Assembly (NCBI GenBank): GCA_039000515.1
Contig: JBCFYV010011164.1
Coordinates: forward strand, 49,286,704 to 49,350,703
Length of the DNA stretch: 64,000 bases
Direction: 5' to 3'
Source: Timema cristinae
Taxonomy: Eukaryota > Arthropoda > Insecta > Phasmatodea > Timematidae
Position 1 is the stretch's first letter, and each line of letters begins with the position of its first letter. A program made the translations under genes and the position numbers. Below, piece after piece: positions 12,745 through 23,762 of this stretch. A model generated the notes under the pieces. That model searched no databases and was not told the origin of the DNA. It worked only from the letters and a program-made list of their open reading frames with translations.

Positions 12745-13196
12745 GTATGGGTGATTTGAAACCCTCTGTACAAACTTTATGGGAGATAGGGAATACTAAA
12801 ACAAACCTTTTTAGCCAATGAATGTATGTCCGCAGATGTCACCCTTTGGTGCTAGAGGGCGCTGTCGAGCGGCGCGTCAAATGGCTATTTTTTGCCATCG
12901 TTATTCGTAACGCTGATTTCGTACGTGTAACATAGAGCAGTTCGCGAATTCTGAGATGGCTGACATGAGTGAGATGTAACTAGCTTATGGGACTAAGGAA
13001 TCTTTGAAAATGTACGGCAATCAATGAGTCAACGTTATCAGACACAACATTTTCTGCCTTTCATTTATGTACCAACAGCGGCCTCTATCAGCTAAAGGGT
13101 AGGTATGTGGACATACATTCACTAACAAGAAAGGTTTGTTTTAGGGTTCCTTATCTCCTATTAAATATGTACAGAGAGTTTTGAATTACCCTGTAA
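12745..13196. mobile_element. MITE with terminal inverted repeats of about 120 bp
   Basis: Left arm (12745-12866) contains ctaaaacaaaccttt, gaatgtatgtcc and gagggcgctg. The right arm (13068-13196) contains their complements (aaaggtttgttttag, ggacatacattc, cagcggcctc) in reverse order. The loop is about 200 bases, with no transposase frame. Class not assignable. Confidence 0.8.
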
Positions 13197-13918
13197 TGTA
13201 GGGTTGTGTGTTGCCTCTTTGACCATGAATGAACAGCTAGTGAAAATTCTCATAATTGCCGCCGAAGGGGAATACAATGTTCGCCCTGCATCAAGGGCAT
13301 CTTTTCACATTTTTCAGTTTATTATAAACATTCTTTAATAAAGAGTTTCATATTGTTGCCCTATTTACATTCTTTTTGGCAATGAATGTAGGTGCAGTGA
13401 TCAAATATTGTCATAGCTACCGTGAAGGGGGTAATTTTGCGATATTGTTGTCCTATGCTCCCCTCCTTTACTATGTATGTGCAGTGAACGAACGAACGAA
13501 ACGTCTTGTCAGTCACCGTGGAGAGAATATTGAAACCCTATCCTTCCTTATTATCTCTTTAATCTTGGCTACACAGAGAGGGAAACAACAATATTCACTG
13601 TGGAGGGGGGTCTATTGGAGTATTGTTGCTATAATTTCCCCTACTATCTCTTTCTCCCTTCCTGCGTGAACATTCAAAGTCAAGTTTCAAATGAAATGGA
13701 ACTCTGCTCTATCTTTGTTTGGAAAACAATACATTTTTAATTTCAAACACGAAATATATTTTCCCAAGCAAATAGTTTAGCCTATTTCATGAATACTGAA
13801 CATATATTTAATTGTTTTAATAAACTTTTGTAAAAACATTAAATATCAGTATTGTGAAGTCGTGGCATTATTTTTATTGTGTTTCGTTAATGTGTATTTC
13901 TCTATGTGAGATACACAC
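13197..13918. other. unclassified repeat-like segment
   Basis: Contains gatattgttgtcctatgctc and later similar attgttgctataatttcccc words and a gaacgaacgaac run (13486-13500). The 97-codon open frame here has no recognisable domain and is probably chance. Confidence 0.35.
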
Positions 13919-13919
13919 A

Positions 13920-13922
<3 letters not shown>

Positions 13923-13964
<42 letters not shown>
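13923..13964 (+). repeat. (ta)n microsatellite
   Basis: About 21 tandem TA dinucleotides. Confidence 0.97.
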
Positions 13965-13965
<1 letters not shown>

Positions 13966-16900
13966 CTTTTAATGCCTTTACTCATCCCATTTATTTTTTA
14001 AGAATAGATTGATTTTACGACCTGTAAAATGCATGTTTTTGTTTATATATTTAAATAACTTATCAAAGTTTGATCTAAAATTACACTGGTATTTAAGTAC
14101 AAGAATTTAATCAATACTATGAGGTTCACACTGCCACAAGAAAATTTGGGGCAATGTTGTTTTATGTACAGTCTTTTAAAATATTTGGTGATTTTTTCCG
14201 TTAGAAAGTTTGACTCTTGTGCGTGATATAATTATGTCCACTGCTGTACTGGACACATTAAAACGATTGGTAAATGTTATCCTTTAAATATCTGTTGCTG
14301 ATAGATTTCAAACTCGTTAACACTGATGCGATTCCAGGGAATTTTGGAAAAAATTTCTTCCCAATAACACCTGAAATTTTAATAACTCAGACACATTTTG
14401 CTCCGTCATGTTATTTTACAGTTTTACATTTATACTGGACAAATATAGTTTATAGTATGTTTATTTCGTTTGTTTAAAAATAATTCATTGGACATGAGAA
14501 TTGAAAAACGCAACCTTTGGAGTTAAGATTGTTCAAGTGGTGAGATATATTTCAATCAATGTAATCACAGAAATATTATAGTATGGTGATTTTGTATTAT
14601 TATTAACTGTGTTGAAGCGAGTTTTTAATTAGTTTTAATGTTTAGTTTTCAAAGGGAAACTTTTTGTACGCTCTTGATTAACACATTCTTCTAAAATTAA
14701 CATTATTCTGGATCTACATTAATATTTTCATTGTTATAAAATAACTAACGTATTTAGTTACATTTATTGAGGTTTACTAAAAATCATTAACAATTTAATA
14801 AACAAAGTGTTGTTTTACTTTTATGTATAAATTAAAATATTATGTTTTTTAATCTGAAAAGTTTGCTAAGCAATAAAGTACAAAAAGGTCCCCCCCCTCA
14901 AAAAAATTAGGTAATTGTTAAAACACCACTAAGCTATTTACGAATGATTGTTCGTTCATTTAATGATTTATACTCATACTTGTGATGTTTCATTTTCATT
15001 GACAGTATATTCAATTTTAAAGCTTGTTGTCAGTAAATTAAACACATCTTCCAAATTAAGTTTCCCATTTACGAATGTGAAATAGAAAAAAAAGAACAAT
15101 TTGTCAACAAGCTAGTCATAAAATTGCCTCGGGGGAGGGGGAGAAAAGGGGTTGTTGAAGTGCAGCTCTCAAGCCTCTTTTAAGTTGCCCATGACAGTTT
15201 TTACGTTTTGTAATATAATGATTGAGAGGAAATTTATATTGTTGTAGAAATGGTTAACATTTTAAAGTAATTTAAACATATAAATTAAAAAATAGCTCAT
15301 AACCCTAATATCACAAAGGATTTTACTAATAATTGTACTCATCTTGACTGTGTTTTAATTGAAAAGTTGCAAAATGAATGTTTTTTTAAGATATACTTAA
15401 AATTTCCTTTTTTTTCGCTCACAGTATATAAGGGCCTAATTTTTTGTGTCCATTGCAGCTCAGTCAGATATCTACACTAATATAAAGGGATGAGGAGAGA
15501 AAGAGAAAACAGAACCATTTATAACCCCCTGATTAAGGTAAAACTTTATTTAATAATATTTCAACACAAGCTTGGTTCTATTTACTTTATTTTAACCCTT
15601 TCCTTTGATTGATTTTTCTCAGAATTATTTAATCAATAGCTTAAAATCTGTTAAAATGGCCGAGTGCAAGCTTAGTATTCCAAATCTTCTGGTTTCGATT
15701 CTCGTGTCCAATATTAATATTTAATCGCATTAATATTTTATCGCATCCCTTAAATGACATCAAACACACAATCAACTTATATTTTATCTTACATATTTTA
15801 ATAAAATTTCCGTTTAAACTGATAGTATATACACCTAAATAAGGATTTTTAATTAAAGTATTTTATCATCATCACATATTTTGAAAATTAATCATTTCAA
15901 CATAATATACTATTTCATACCCATATCTTGTTTATTTTAAATTAATATATAGCATTATATATATGTCTACAATTTTAAAATCATACTTAGGTGAAATATA
16001 CAAATATTAGAGCTAATATAATTTTATAGGAAAAATAGTTGAGCTGGGTCGTATTTTAATAATACGTAACCCAAAGGAAATGGCATTCTGTATGAATTTG
16101 GTTTGTAATTACTGGTACCAGCATCTCTATTTTTATACTTCATTCCTATTGTTAAATAATGTTTATTAATGAAAATTACTTTAAAATTACCTTTTTTTAT
16201 ACCATACCTAAACTTTTATTTTAAAGTTCTTTTTATTTGTGGTGCCAGCCATAACCCTTTAAAATGTATATTACATTAAACATCGATGCTAATAGAATTA
16301 GTAACTCTCAGATAATTTTCAAGCATTATTTTTTTAATTTGTCATAGCTATAAACCAGTTTGTAGTCTTTGAGAAACAACACCAACTTTAGAACAGCTAA
16401 ATGTATTTATATACAATCAAATTACTATAAACCACCTAAAGCAAACAAATCTATATAATGAATTATTGTATGTAATATTCGAGAATGTCTAATTCTACAT
16501 TGGTTAGATTTTGATCATCATAATTCTTTGTTAGAATTTATTTGATAACATTATAGTCCGCTTCTAAACCGTGTTAGATAATTATCTGTATAAAGCTTTA
16601 ATTACCCAGAACTATATAAATATATATGCTTAGTAGGCTATGAATAAAGCTGCTTTAAAAATATTTTACAACAAAATATTCCAGCAGTACATTGATATGA
16701 AGTTTTAGAAGCAAAGCCTTATAGCTTTTATTTAAATAATATAATAGCAATGTAGATCCATGTATTAAGTTAAAGCTAATAAGAATATAATGTAGCTTAC
16801 ATTTCATTCAAAAACACGAACATTTATTGTATGCTGAGATACAAATTCCATATCAAAATTACAAATAACATCACATATTTATTTTCACGTAATGAAGAAT

Positions 16901-18599
16901 GTAGTATGAAACAAACAAATGTAGTAATTCAATTGTGTTATTTAAAGTTTTTAAAACAATTAATACTGTATTTTTTAAACAGATTAATAAATAACTAGTT
17001 TGATTATAATTTATTTAAAAGGTAGGGATTATCAGTAAACATACTGAAGAAAATTCAAATATAATATAAAATGTACAAACTACAATCATTATTTTATGTA
17101 GCCAGGTTGGAAACACTGTTACATTATGTATATATATAATAAACAATAGTTATGTATATATATATTATATTAATATATATATGTATTTACTTATGTATAT
17201 ATTATATTTCTCTAAGTTAAAACATTCAATATTCTGAAATTAATAAGTTTTTGATTAAATAAATTTCGTGTAGCTAAGAGAAACAAAGGCAAGTTTAGTA
17301 TTTTATAATTATTATTTTACAAATTCATGTTTTTTTTACTTTAAACCCATGTTTTCACATAAACACTTTATACTTATAAGATTATATGTAATTATATTGA
17401 TAGTAAACATATATATATATAAATCTTTCTATAAATAAGCCAATAAAAGCACGGCATGTATTCTATGTGCATTTTGATTGTGCTGATTCTTGTTTAAATA
17501 ACCCAAGGTTTTTAGATTTAACAATGGCACACCAAAACATTAAGTAATTCTAGTTTGAATTATACTCAAAACACTTTATTCAACACCTCACAGCATTATA
17601 TTAATATACGTATTTACAATATAGTTGGTGTCTATATTAAATGGCGAAAGCTTGTAATAAAATAACAGTGATACATTTATTTTTGACTTTATTCTATCAC
17701 AACATTATGACGACTTGCATTAACTCTATGGCTTCGATTGTCATTTACATGTATATACAATAAGTATGAAATATAATTTTACATAAAACATTAAAAATTA
17801 TAAACAAAAAAAAATATTCTTAAGAGTTTTGATTTTGCCATTTTCAGAGAAAGTTTGGTGATAATTTCAATTTCACTATGAGATCCATATGATGAGTTTT
17901 TAACATATTTTTTTAAATAATGGAAACAAAAGTATAGCGCCTGTGGTTCATTATTAAATTTTAAAGAAATGTGTGTTGTACTTCATTCAGTCTTTGTAGT
18001 TTTCCAATAAGTGACAATTCAATTAAGATTTTAAATTACTTTTTAAGTTGTCTAAATCCAATCAATAAATAAACATTATATTATATTTTTAATCGATCTC
18101 ACATCACATTTAAGTTTTGATAAGATATAATACATAGGTTTATAGTTATATGATTCTAGCTTCAATATAAAACATCTTTCTAGTTAGGTAAACATGAATA
18201 TTTTTAGTGCCAAGATTGAAGAAGTCCAATCACACAGGTTTTTTTAAAAAAGGTTTTCCGTTTATATGATGGCATAATTCCTCTAATTACAATGACCACA
18301 CAGAAGAAAGGCAGTGTTAATAAATGTTAATTTTGAGTTCAAGGGTAGCTTATTAGATACAAAATTACTTTATGAAAATGTATTTGTTTTTTATACAATT
18401 TAATTAAATTTTATGAAATGGCCTTCCACCCAGTTATCTACAATAGCATTGATACAAATCGTTTAACAACTGAAAATATCGAGGATAAAAGAATTTAAAT
18501 ATTGTAGGTCAAAATGGCTTGTAATACTTGACTTCTGAATGGTTTTCTTATGATAAAAATTGAAACCCCAATTTTTTCGTGACTGATGGAAAATGGCAA
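13965..18599. other. 4.6 kb AT-rich stretch without recognised gene
   Basis: Very AT-rich, with short (ta)n tracts near 17130-17210 and 17408. One weak tRNA-like trace (atggccgagtgcaagc with ggtttcgattctcg, 15657-15703) is probably an old SINE head. Confidence 0.5.
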
Positions 18600-19033
18600 T
18601 ATTTTTTTATTTCATTTCAGATATTCCAGAAACGTTTACTTTGCGTTTCATAAGCACAACGTGATGATAATATTTATAATGATAATTGGAATTCTGTTAC
18701 AATATAATCTGACTTGTGGATTTAATACTTCTAAATGATAATGTACTATAATGGACAATATTTGCTTGTTCTTTAATGGTGTTGACAAAAGACGACCTTT
18801 TAATTCCTTCCTTAGAAAGATTTAAAACGACCTGTTTGCAATCTAGAGTGACGGAAGTAATTAGTATCTAGGATTTCGATCAACTTCCTCTCTCTCTCTC
18901 TCTCTTTCTGCCGTAGGAACAAGCAGCGCTGCGATGGATTGTGTCCGCATCACACCAGCCACTCTTCTTTGGAATCATAAGGTTCTATGTAAGTTCCTGG
19001 CGTCGTGGGCGCAGCGCTAGTTGTGGGAGCAAG
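18600..19033 (-). other. probable SerT 3' UTR
   Basis: Sequence downstream of the SerT stop on the minus strand. It includes a (ga)n tract (plus strand ct-run 18891-18905) and several tttatt words on the plus strand, i.e. AATAAA-type signals, around 18605. Which one is used cannot be told from sequence. Confidence 0.4.
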
Positions 19034-19123
19034 TCAAACATGGGTGCCTGTCCCGTACGTGGAATTGATGTTGAGTCGAGTTTCTTCAGACAAGTCTTCT
19101 GGTTTTATTATCTTGGATAACCT
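19034..19123 (-). CDS. SerT: SerT terminal exon: cytoplasmic tail and stop
   Basis: Acceptor tttttcgcag at 19124-19133, then RLSKIIKPEDLSEETRLNIN and STYGTGTHV followed by TGA (19036-19034). The opening Arg-Leu and the PED motif align with SERT tails (RLQESFQPED in fly, RIIKSITPE in human, both recalled). The last residues Thr-His-Val fit a class I PDZ ligand (T-x-V). Phase 0 agrees with the previous exon. The 3' UTR continues to lower coordinates; its end is not defined. Confidence 0.88.
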   Translation of the reverse strand, partial: RLSKIIKPEDLSEETRLNINSTYGTGTHV

Positions 19124-19312
19124 CTGCGAAAAAATACAAGTTTAAAGTAAATACCCATTAGGATTTTTTTTTTTTTTTGGCTCCGCGTCTCACTACTAAG
19201 ACGAACATTTAACATCTATATTTTGAAAATATCTTTATTCAATTTTCGCGCCGTCATTGTTTGTTGGTCGATAATTTTCATCTATAAATATTTTGTGCTG
19301 ATGTACTATACA

Positions 19313-20480
19313 GAATGTTCGGAAATTCATAGTCCAAACTGAACCAAAAGTAATACAAAATCCCTGTACAATTACATCTGGAAACCAATGCTAATACCAT
19401 TAAATCGTGTTCAAAGTTTCGGAATACACAGAGCCCTGCGTTTGTGGAGATCGCGATAATTCGCGAATGTTAGATATGTCATTTTTTATTTCATATGTTC
19501 ACATTTCGGGTTACCCTGATTGCAAATATATGCTCAGAATTGTCGCGATAGTTCGCGAAATCGACGTTTTAACGCGATATTCGCGATTTTAAACGATGTC
19601 CGCGAAATCGTGATTTTCAGCATTCGCGCTAATATTTTGGGATATTGAAAAATAAATTTTTGTGTAATATTTTGTCTTTGTGACTTGTACATACTTTTCC
19701 CGGACCAGCTGCCGCTAAGTCTTACTTTTTTAATAAGTTGACAGAACATTTTTTTTGCGGACTAGTGTTTTTTACCGTTTTGTCCAAACAAAATGTAAGT
19801 TTTGGTTTTCACTTCAATATGTTTAACTTACCTGTTTCAAACATTGTCCTGGAAGTCTAGTTTTAACCCAACAAAGTCACCTTAATCACGAAAGTTTGGT
19901 AAAAACAACTTTTTTAACGCTTTTGTCTTAATTCGATAATTTCGTCGCAAAAATAGGATTTTTGTAATTCACCGCTTATTCACCGCTTTTGGGAAACTTA
20001 AAAACGAAATTGGGCTTTTTTATTCACCATAAAAACAGGGCTCTGGCCGCATACAGCACTGGGCTAGCAAACTGTCAAGCGTGCGTGTACAACAAGTTGC
20101 ATAGGAGTTAGGCGCATGACACTGCACATCTAATATGGCAAGCGCTTTCTATGTTGTATGACCATTAATGATGACGCTCAGAACATATTCACTTTTCTAG
20201 CTGGACTGGTGTGTTGTTTACTATTATTAATTGTGTTATGTTCTGCTGCCGTGCTCCAAGATGTCGAGGTGTGTAGCACCACGCGCCTAGCTTCTATGCA
20301 ACATGTTGTACATGAATGCTTGACAGTTTGCTTTCCCAGCGCTGTACGCCGAAACTTTGAACACAATTTAATGTTATTATCAGGATGTAAGGGAAATATA
20401 TAGGGATTTTGTATAACTTTTGGTGAAAACTAACTATATGTGCAGTTTGGGCTATGAGTTTCAGAACACTTTAAATTTAT
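19313..20480. mobile_element. fold-back element with arms of about 215 bp, left arm interrupted
   Basis: The right arm (about 20260-20480: ttgacagtttgc, gccgaaactttgaacac, gggattttgtataac) is the reverse complement of the left arm in two pieces: 19313-19425 (tacaaaatccctg, gttcaaagtttcgg) and 20046-20130 (gcaaactgtcaa, caagttgcatag). Between the pieces is the insertion at 19426-20045. The central loop is about 130 bases. No transposase. It lies in the last SerT intron. Confidence 0.8.
19426..20045. mobile_element. nested insertion inside the fold-back element
   Basis: Bounded by cagagccctg on the left and cagggctctg on the right, which are short terminal inverted repeats; the interior is rich in ttcgcgat and tcgcgaa words. 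About 620 bases with no protein. Class II MITE likely; no clean target-site duplication could be read. Confidence 0.6.
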
Positions 20481-20937
20481 ATCTCCTATAGGGAAAAAAT
20501 TCGAAACTAAAAATTTAAAATCATTTGTAATTTTTTTCGAATAGTTTAAATAAGAGGGGGCAGAGGGAAGATAAATACATGGAGGTTTTTTTTGAGTCTC
20601 AATACATCAGCATTGCCATTCAGTTTGAATTATTTAAACTATTTTAAGAAAATCATCTATGCTTTTATTTCAAAACATAGAAATAATTCCCCATAGCAGC
20701 GATGTTTTTCACTCAACGTCCATTACTGTTATTACAATAGGCATAAGAAAGATAATTCTTGCTTAGTCTAATTTGTCGGTGACAGAGGGGCCAGAATTAT
20801 AATACCGACCGGGTGTACTGAAGTATATTTACTGATCCTACCCTCATTAGTGTAAGTATGTGGATAGACCTAGGGGGTCGCGTCTAACGTTTCAGACAGC
20901 TCAGCCACCATTGCGGACTGACCACAAACACCCTCAC

Positions 20938-21104
20938 CTGAAGGCAGGATCCGGGGGTGATGGCGAACTTGTAGATCATATAACCCGGGATACAGACGAG
21001 AGAAGAGGCTGTGAGGACCCAACCGACACTGATGCTCCACGGTGGATAAACGTACTCCCCCGTCAACATGTCCTCGTAGCCCAGCAGGGAGAAGATAAGA
21101 TCAC
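20938..21104 (-). CDS. SerT: SerT exon: end of TM11, TM12
   Basis: 167 bases, acceptor tccctag, donor CTTCAG|gtgagg. It starts GTGATCTTATC near 21097, one T short of Val-Ile-Phe-Ile; from there it reads FSLLGYEDMLTGEYVYPPW and TM12 SISVGWVLTASSLVCIPGYM with IYKFAITPGSCLQ. With the T restored it is 168 bases, 56 codons, phase 0. The IYK-ITPG segment after TM12 is typical of SERT (IAYRLIITPG in human). Confidence 0.93.
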
Positions 21105-21289
21105 CTAGGGACATAAGATAAAACAAATGACGTTATGAGAGCAGGAGTCCATTCTTGTCTTCAACCCTAGGGAACGATGCCAATAGCCGGAGTGGCCAAG
21201 CAATACAGTTATACTAATGACGTGTCTGGGCTACAATCTGTATCTCAGTTTGTGGAAAATTACCCAGTATTAATGTACCTTTGCCCAGA

Positions 21290-21551
21290 AAACGTCCGAA
21301 CGTAATAATCGTACATCCTTTTCGTGAAGGCTCTTTCCATATCCCGATGAGGTGAGGGGATGATGGTAGTGATATGATGGTGTAAAGCCAATGAAGATCT
21401 TAACCTAACTTAAGCCTAACTAACCAAACTCTGGTGACCATGGGAACTATTCTATTTTCGAGAAAAATCTACCGCTACCAACTGGGAATTGAACGTGGGA
21501 CTTCTAGGTCGGCAGCCAGGGCCTTGACCCCTATACCACGAAGCCAGTTGC
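21290..21551 (-). mobile_element. SINE-C copy (tRNA-derived)
   Basis: On the minus strand the head reads ggcttcgtggtataggggtc with B box acgttcaattcccagt, then a body (ggttaagatcttcattggct) and a tail (ctcatcgggatatggaaaga). The same order occurs at 60183-60345, where the tail grows into a minisatellite. Confidence 0.75.
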
Positions 21552-22085
21552 AATGCAGTTGATTAAAATAAGCCTTTTATTAGGATTAGGGTCTTAGGCT
21601 ATTACCATACTTGTAACCATGAAAAAAAAAATGGCGTGACCTGGACGCCAGAATGTCAATCAATGCCAATTTATGAGACTCAAAGTCGCTGTCGCAAGGT
21701 TGTAGTTGCGTAGTATAGTCACCCTTAATAATATTTAACAAGACATTGCCTGCTGTGTCCTGGTTGAAACGTTTTGGCTTAAGCTACCCAGCACCGCATC
21801 GATCCCAGAGCACTCCCAGAGTCATACAACACCCTTTAACAGAGGGAAAGTAAGTTTTTTCACACATTTTTGAATGATTATTTTATAAAAACCGCAAATC
21901 AATTAATAATGTCAATATGGTGTATTGATTCTCCCTTTGTACAATAATTACGTGTACAATCGGCAGTATAGAAGGAGGCGCTGTTATTTTAATGATTCCT
22001 AGTAACTTAAATCTTGATGACTGGGACTTTGAACGGACATAAGTATTGGCTTTATTTTCTTGTAGTTATAGTAATTTTAACTAAC
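21552..22085. other. SerT intron sequence, nothing recognised
   Basis: No repeats or exons recognised apart from ordinary AT-rich intron. Confidence 0.4.
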
Positions 22086-22285
22086 CAATAAGAAAACGGG
22101 GCTGATGTAACTCCAACAGACTCTCCAGTACAACCCTGGCCGGTGACCAATCATCTTTTCGATGTCGTGGGAGAATCTGTCAACGCCATAGAACCAGCAG
22201 ACCCCTGCGGCCTCCACAAACACAACGAACAAGATGGAGATACCAGGCCCGTAGACGTTGAGGAGGTTACGAGGTACACACCTCC
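22086..22285 (-). CDS. SerT: SerT exon: TM10 and start of TM11
   Basis: 200 bases, acceptor gttccag, donor TTATTG|gttagt. After GGVYL the frame breaks: CTCGTAACCTC near 22267 lacks one A of the expected GTA-AAC (Val-Asn). It then reads LLNVYGPGISILFVVFVEAA, GVCWFYGVDRFSHDIEKMIG, HRPGLYWRVCWSY and ISPVFLL. With the A restored it is 201 bases, exactly 67 codons in phase 0, matching both neighbours. A second possible donor four bases further (A|gttaaa) was considered but fits the phase of the next exon only if one extra residue is allowed. Confidence 0.92.
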
Positions 22286-22489
22286 CTGGAACATAAAAGT
22301 GAATCAAGAGTGGACGGGTCAGCGAATACGACAGACAAAACATTCAGGAGATGCCAGGGGCTAAGATGCTGAGTATAGACTATAGGATATCTTATACAAT
22401 CTAATGTATTCATAATGTATTTGTTGTCAAATTCTAATAAATATATTTCAAGACATAACATACTATATTTTAATATATATTATATATTA

Positions 22490-22511
22490 TTATTATTATT
22501 ATTATTATTAT
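22490..22511 (+). repeat. (tta)n tract at SINE 3' end
   Basis: Seven TTA units directly abutting the tail of the minus-strand SINE-B copy, the usual tail form of this superfamily. Confidence 0.9.
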
Positions 22512-22752
22512 CACCGCGTCTTACTACCCATTCGGGTTATACACACTACGCTAGGGTGATTGTGAGATGAAATGGAGGACCTACAGTTTAACGTGAGATC
22601 CGAACCACGGTGGAGGCCTGGCACTCCACACATTCACAAGTTGTGATTAATACACGTCTTGTCAGAGGTTAAGGAAGGGTTTGGCAATCAGATAAATTTA
22701 TGCGAGACCGAGGATTGAACCCCAGACCCCGAGCACAGAAGTCTTGGATACC
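22512..22752 (-). mobile_element. SINE-B copy
   Basis: Tail caccgcgtcttactacccat is shared with SINE-A, but from gggtgattgtgagatgaaat on the body is different. It ends in another tRNA-like head (gaggattgaaccccagaccc). Head truncated. Confidence 0.85.
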
Positions 22753-22871
22753 AACATATATAGAGATTAAATAAAATTACATACTAATTTACAATTATCT
22801 ACTTATATAAAATATTGTGGTTTCTATTTGCCCTTAAAGGGCTATTTTTCCAACATTCCGATACCCTAGAG

Positions 22872-23173
22872 CAGAGGTATTCAAACGTTTATGTTCACAT
22901 ACCACTAGATAATTATAATTTATCTTCCACTTTGTACCCCTAAATTGTTAGCGAGTTATACACATTCTATAATCCACATCTAAAATAAAACTGGTGCCCC
23001 CAGATCGCATGTCATTACGTCCGGATCTCTTGTTGCTAGTCTTAAATCAGGTATTAACTATTTAATGGTTATTATTAAATAATATATATATATATATATT
23101 AAATTTTAAGTACCTCCTAAGATGTACTTGAGAACCCCCAATGGTACACGTACCTCAGGTTGAATACCACTGC
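22872..23173. mobile_element. hAT-type MITE with 8-bp target-site duplication
   Basis: Ends cagaggtattcaaa and the complement of ttgaataccactg are terminal inverted repeats of the CAGTGGTNTTCAA type known from hAT elements. Flanking octamers ccctagag (22864-22871) and cccttgag (23174-23181) differ at one base. 302 bases, no transposase. Confidence 0.85.
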
Positions 23174-23473
23174 CCTTGAGAACTGAAATTTGCTATAGAT
23201 GCTATGTAGTATGACATATTTATGGGGATAATCCGAAACTTAAAAAATTAAAGATGGTTGACGCAACGTACAAATTGAGTCGTACTTAAAGGAAATAAAG
23301 AGCTCAAAACTATAAATCTAAATATAGATAAAAAAAAAAACCAGGGAACAGACTTCACGCGAAGACAGGTCGAAACCACAGTCTAAAACAAATAAACAAT
23401 GGCGCAGCTCTGATGTTAAAAAAAAAACTTCAGTTTATAAATTTCAGTCAGTAAATCCCTCATCTAGCAATTC

Positions 23474-23762
23474 AATCATAGCTCTGTGGTCAGAGGTCCC
23501 AGGTTTGATCTTCAGCACTTCTAGAATTTTTCTGTGAAGCATTGGGTCTGAGATTGGGTTAAACTCAGTCTTATGAGGACAAATGAGGAGCTACTTGAAT
23601 AAAAATAAGTAGTATCTCTGGTCTATAAAACTGAGATCAATGGCTGTAGGGTTCGTTGTGCTGACCACATGAAACCCTCTATCCGCAAATGTTGGCACTA
23701 TAGTTGCTAACGACGGCGGCTATTCGGTCGGTATAACTCTCTTGTGGACTCACGCCATGAGT
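23474..23762 (+). mobile_element. SINE-D copy
   Basis: Same order as the copy at 1010: head with ctctgtggtcagaggtccca, then ggttaaactcagtc, then accctctatccgcaaatgtt. B box partly decayed (ggtttgatctt). Confidence 0.75.

Noticed and set aside
13376..13669. 97-codon open frame
   Set aside because: No recognisable domain, hydrophobic patches from biased composition, and short internal sequence repeats.
20158..20403. 81-codon open frame
   Set aside because: Lies in the loop and right arm of the fold-back element and is partly mirrored on the other strand; no protein similarity.
22082..22086. Alternative SerT donor A|gttaaa instead of TTG|gttagt
   Set aside because: It would avoid the one-base loss in the next exon but adds a residue not present in SERT proteins and uses a weaker site; left as a minor possibility.
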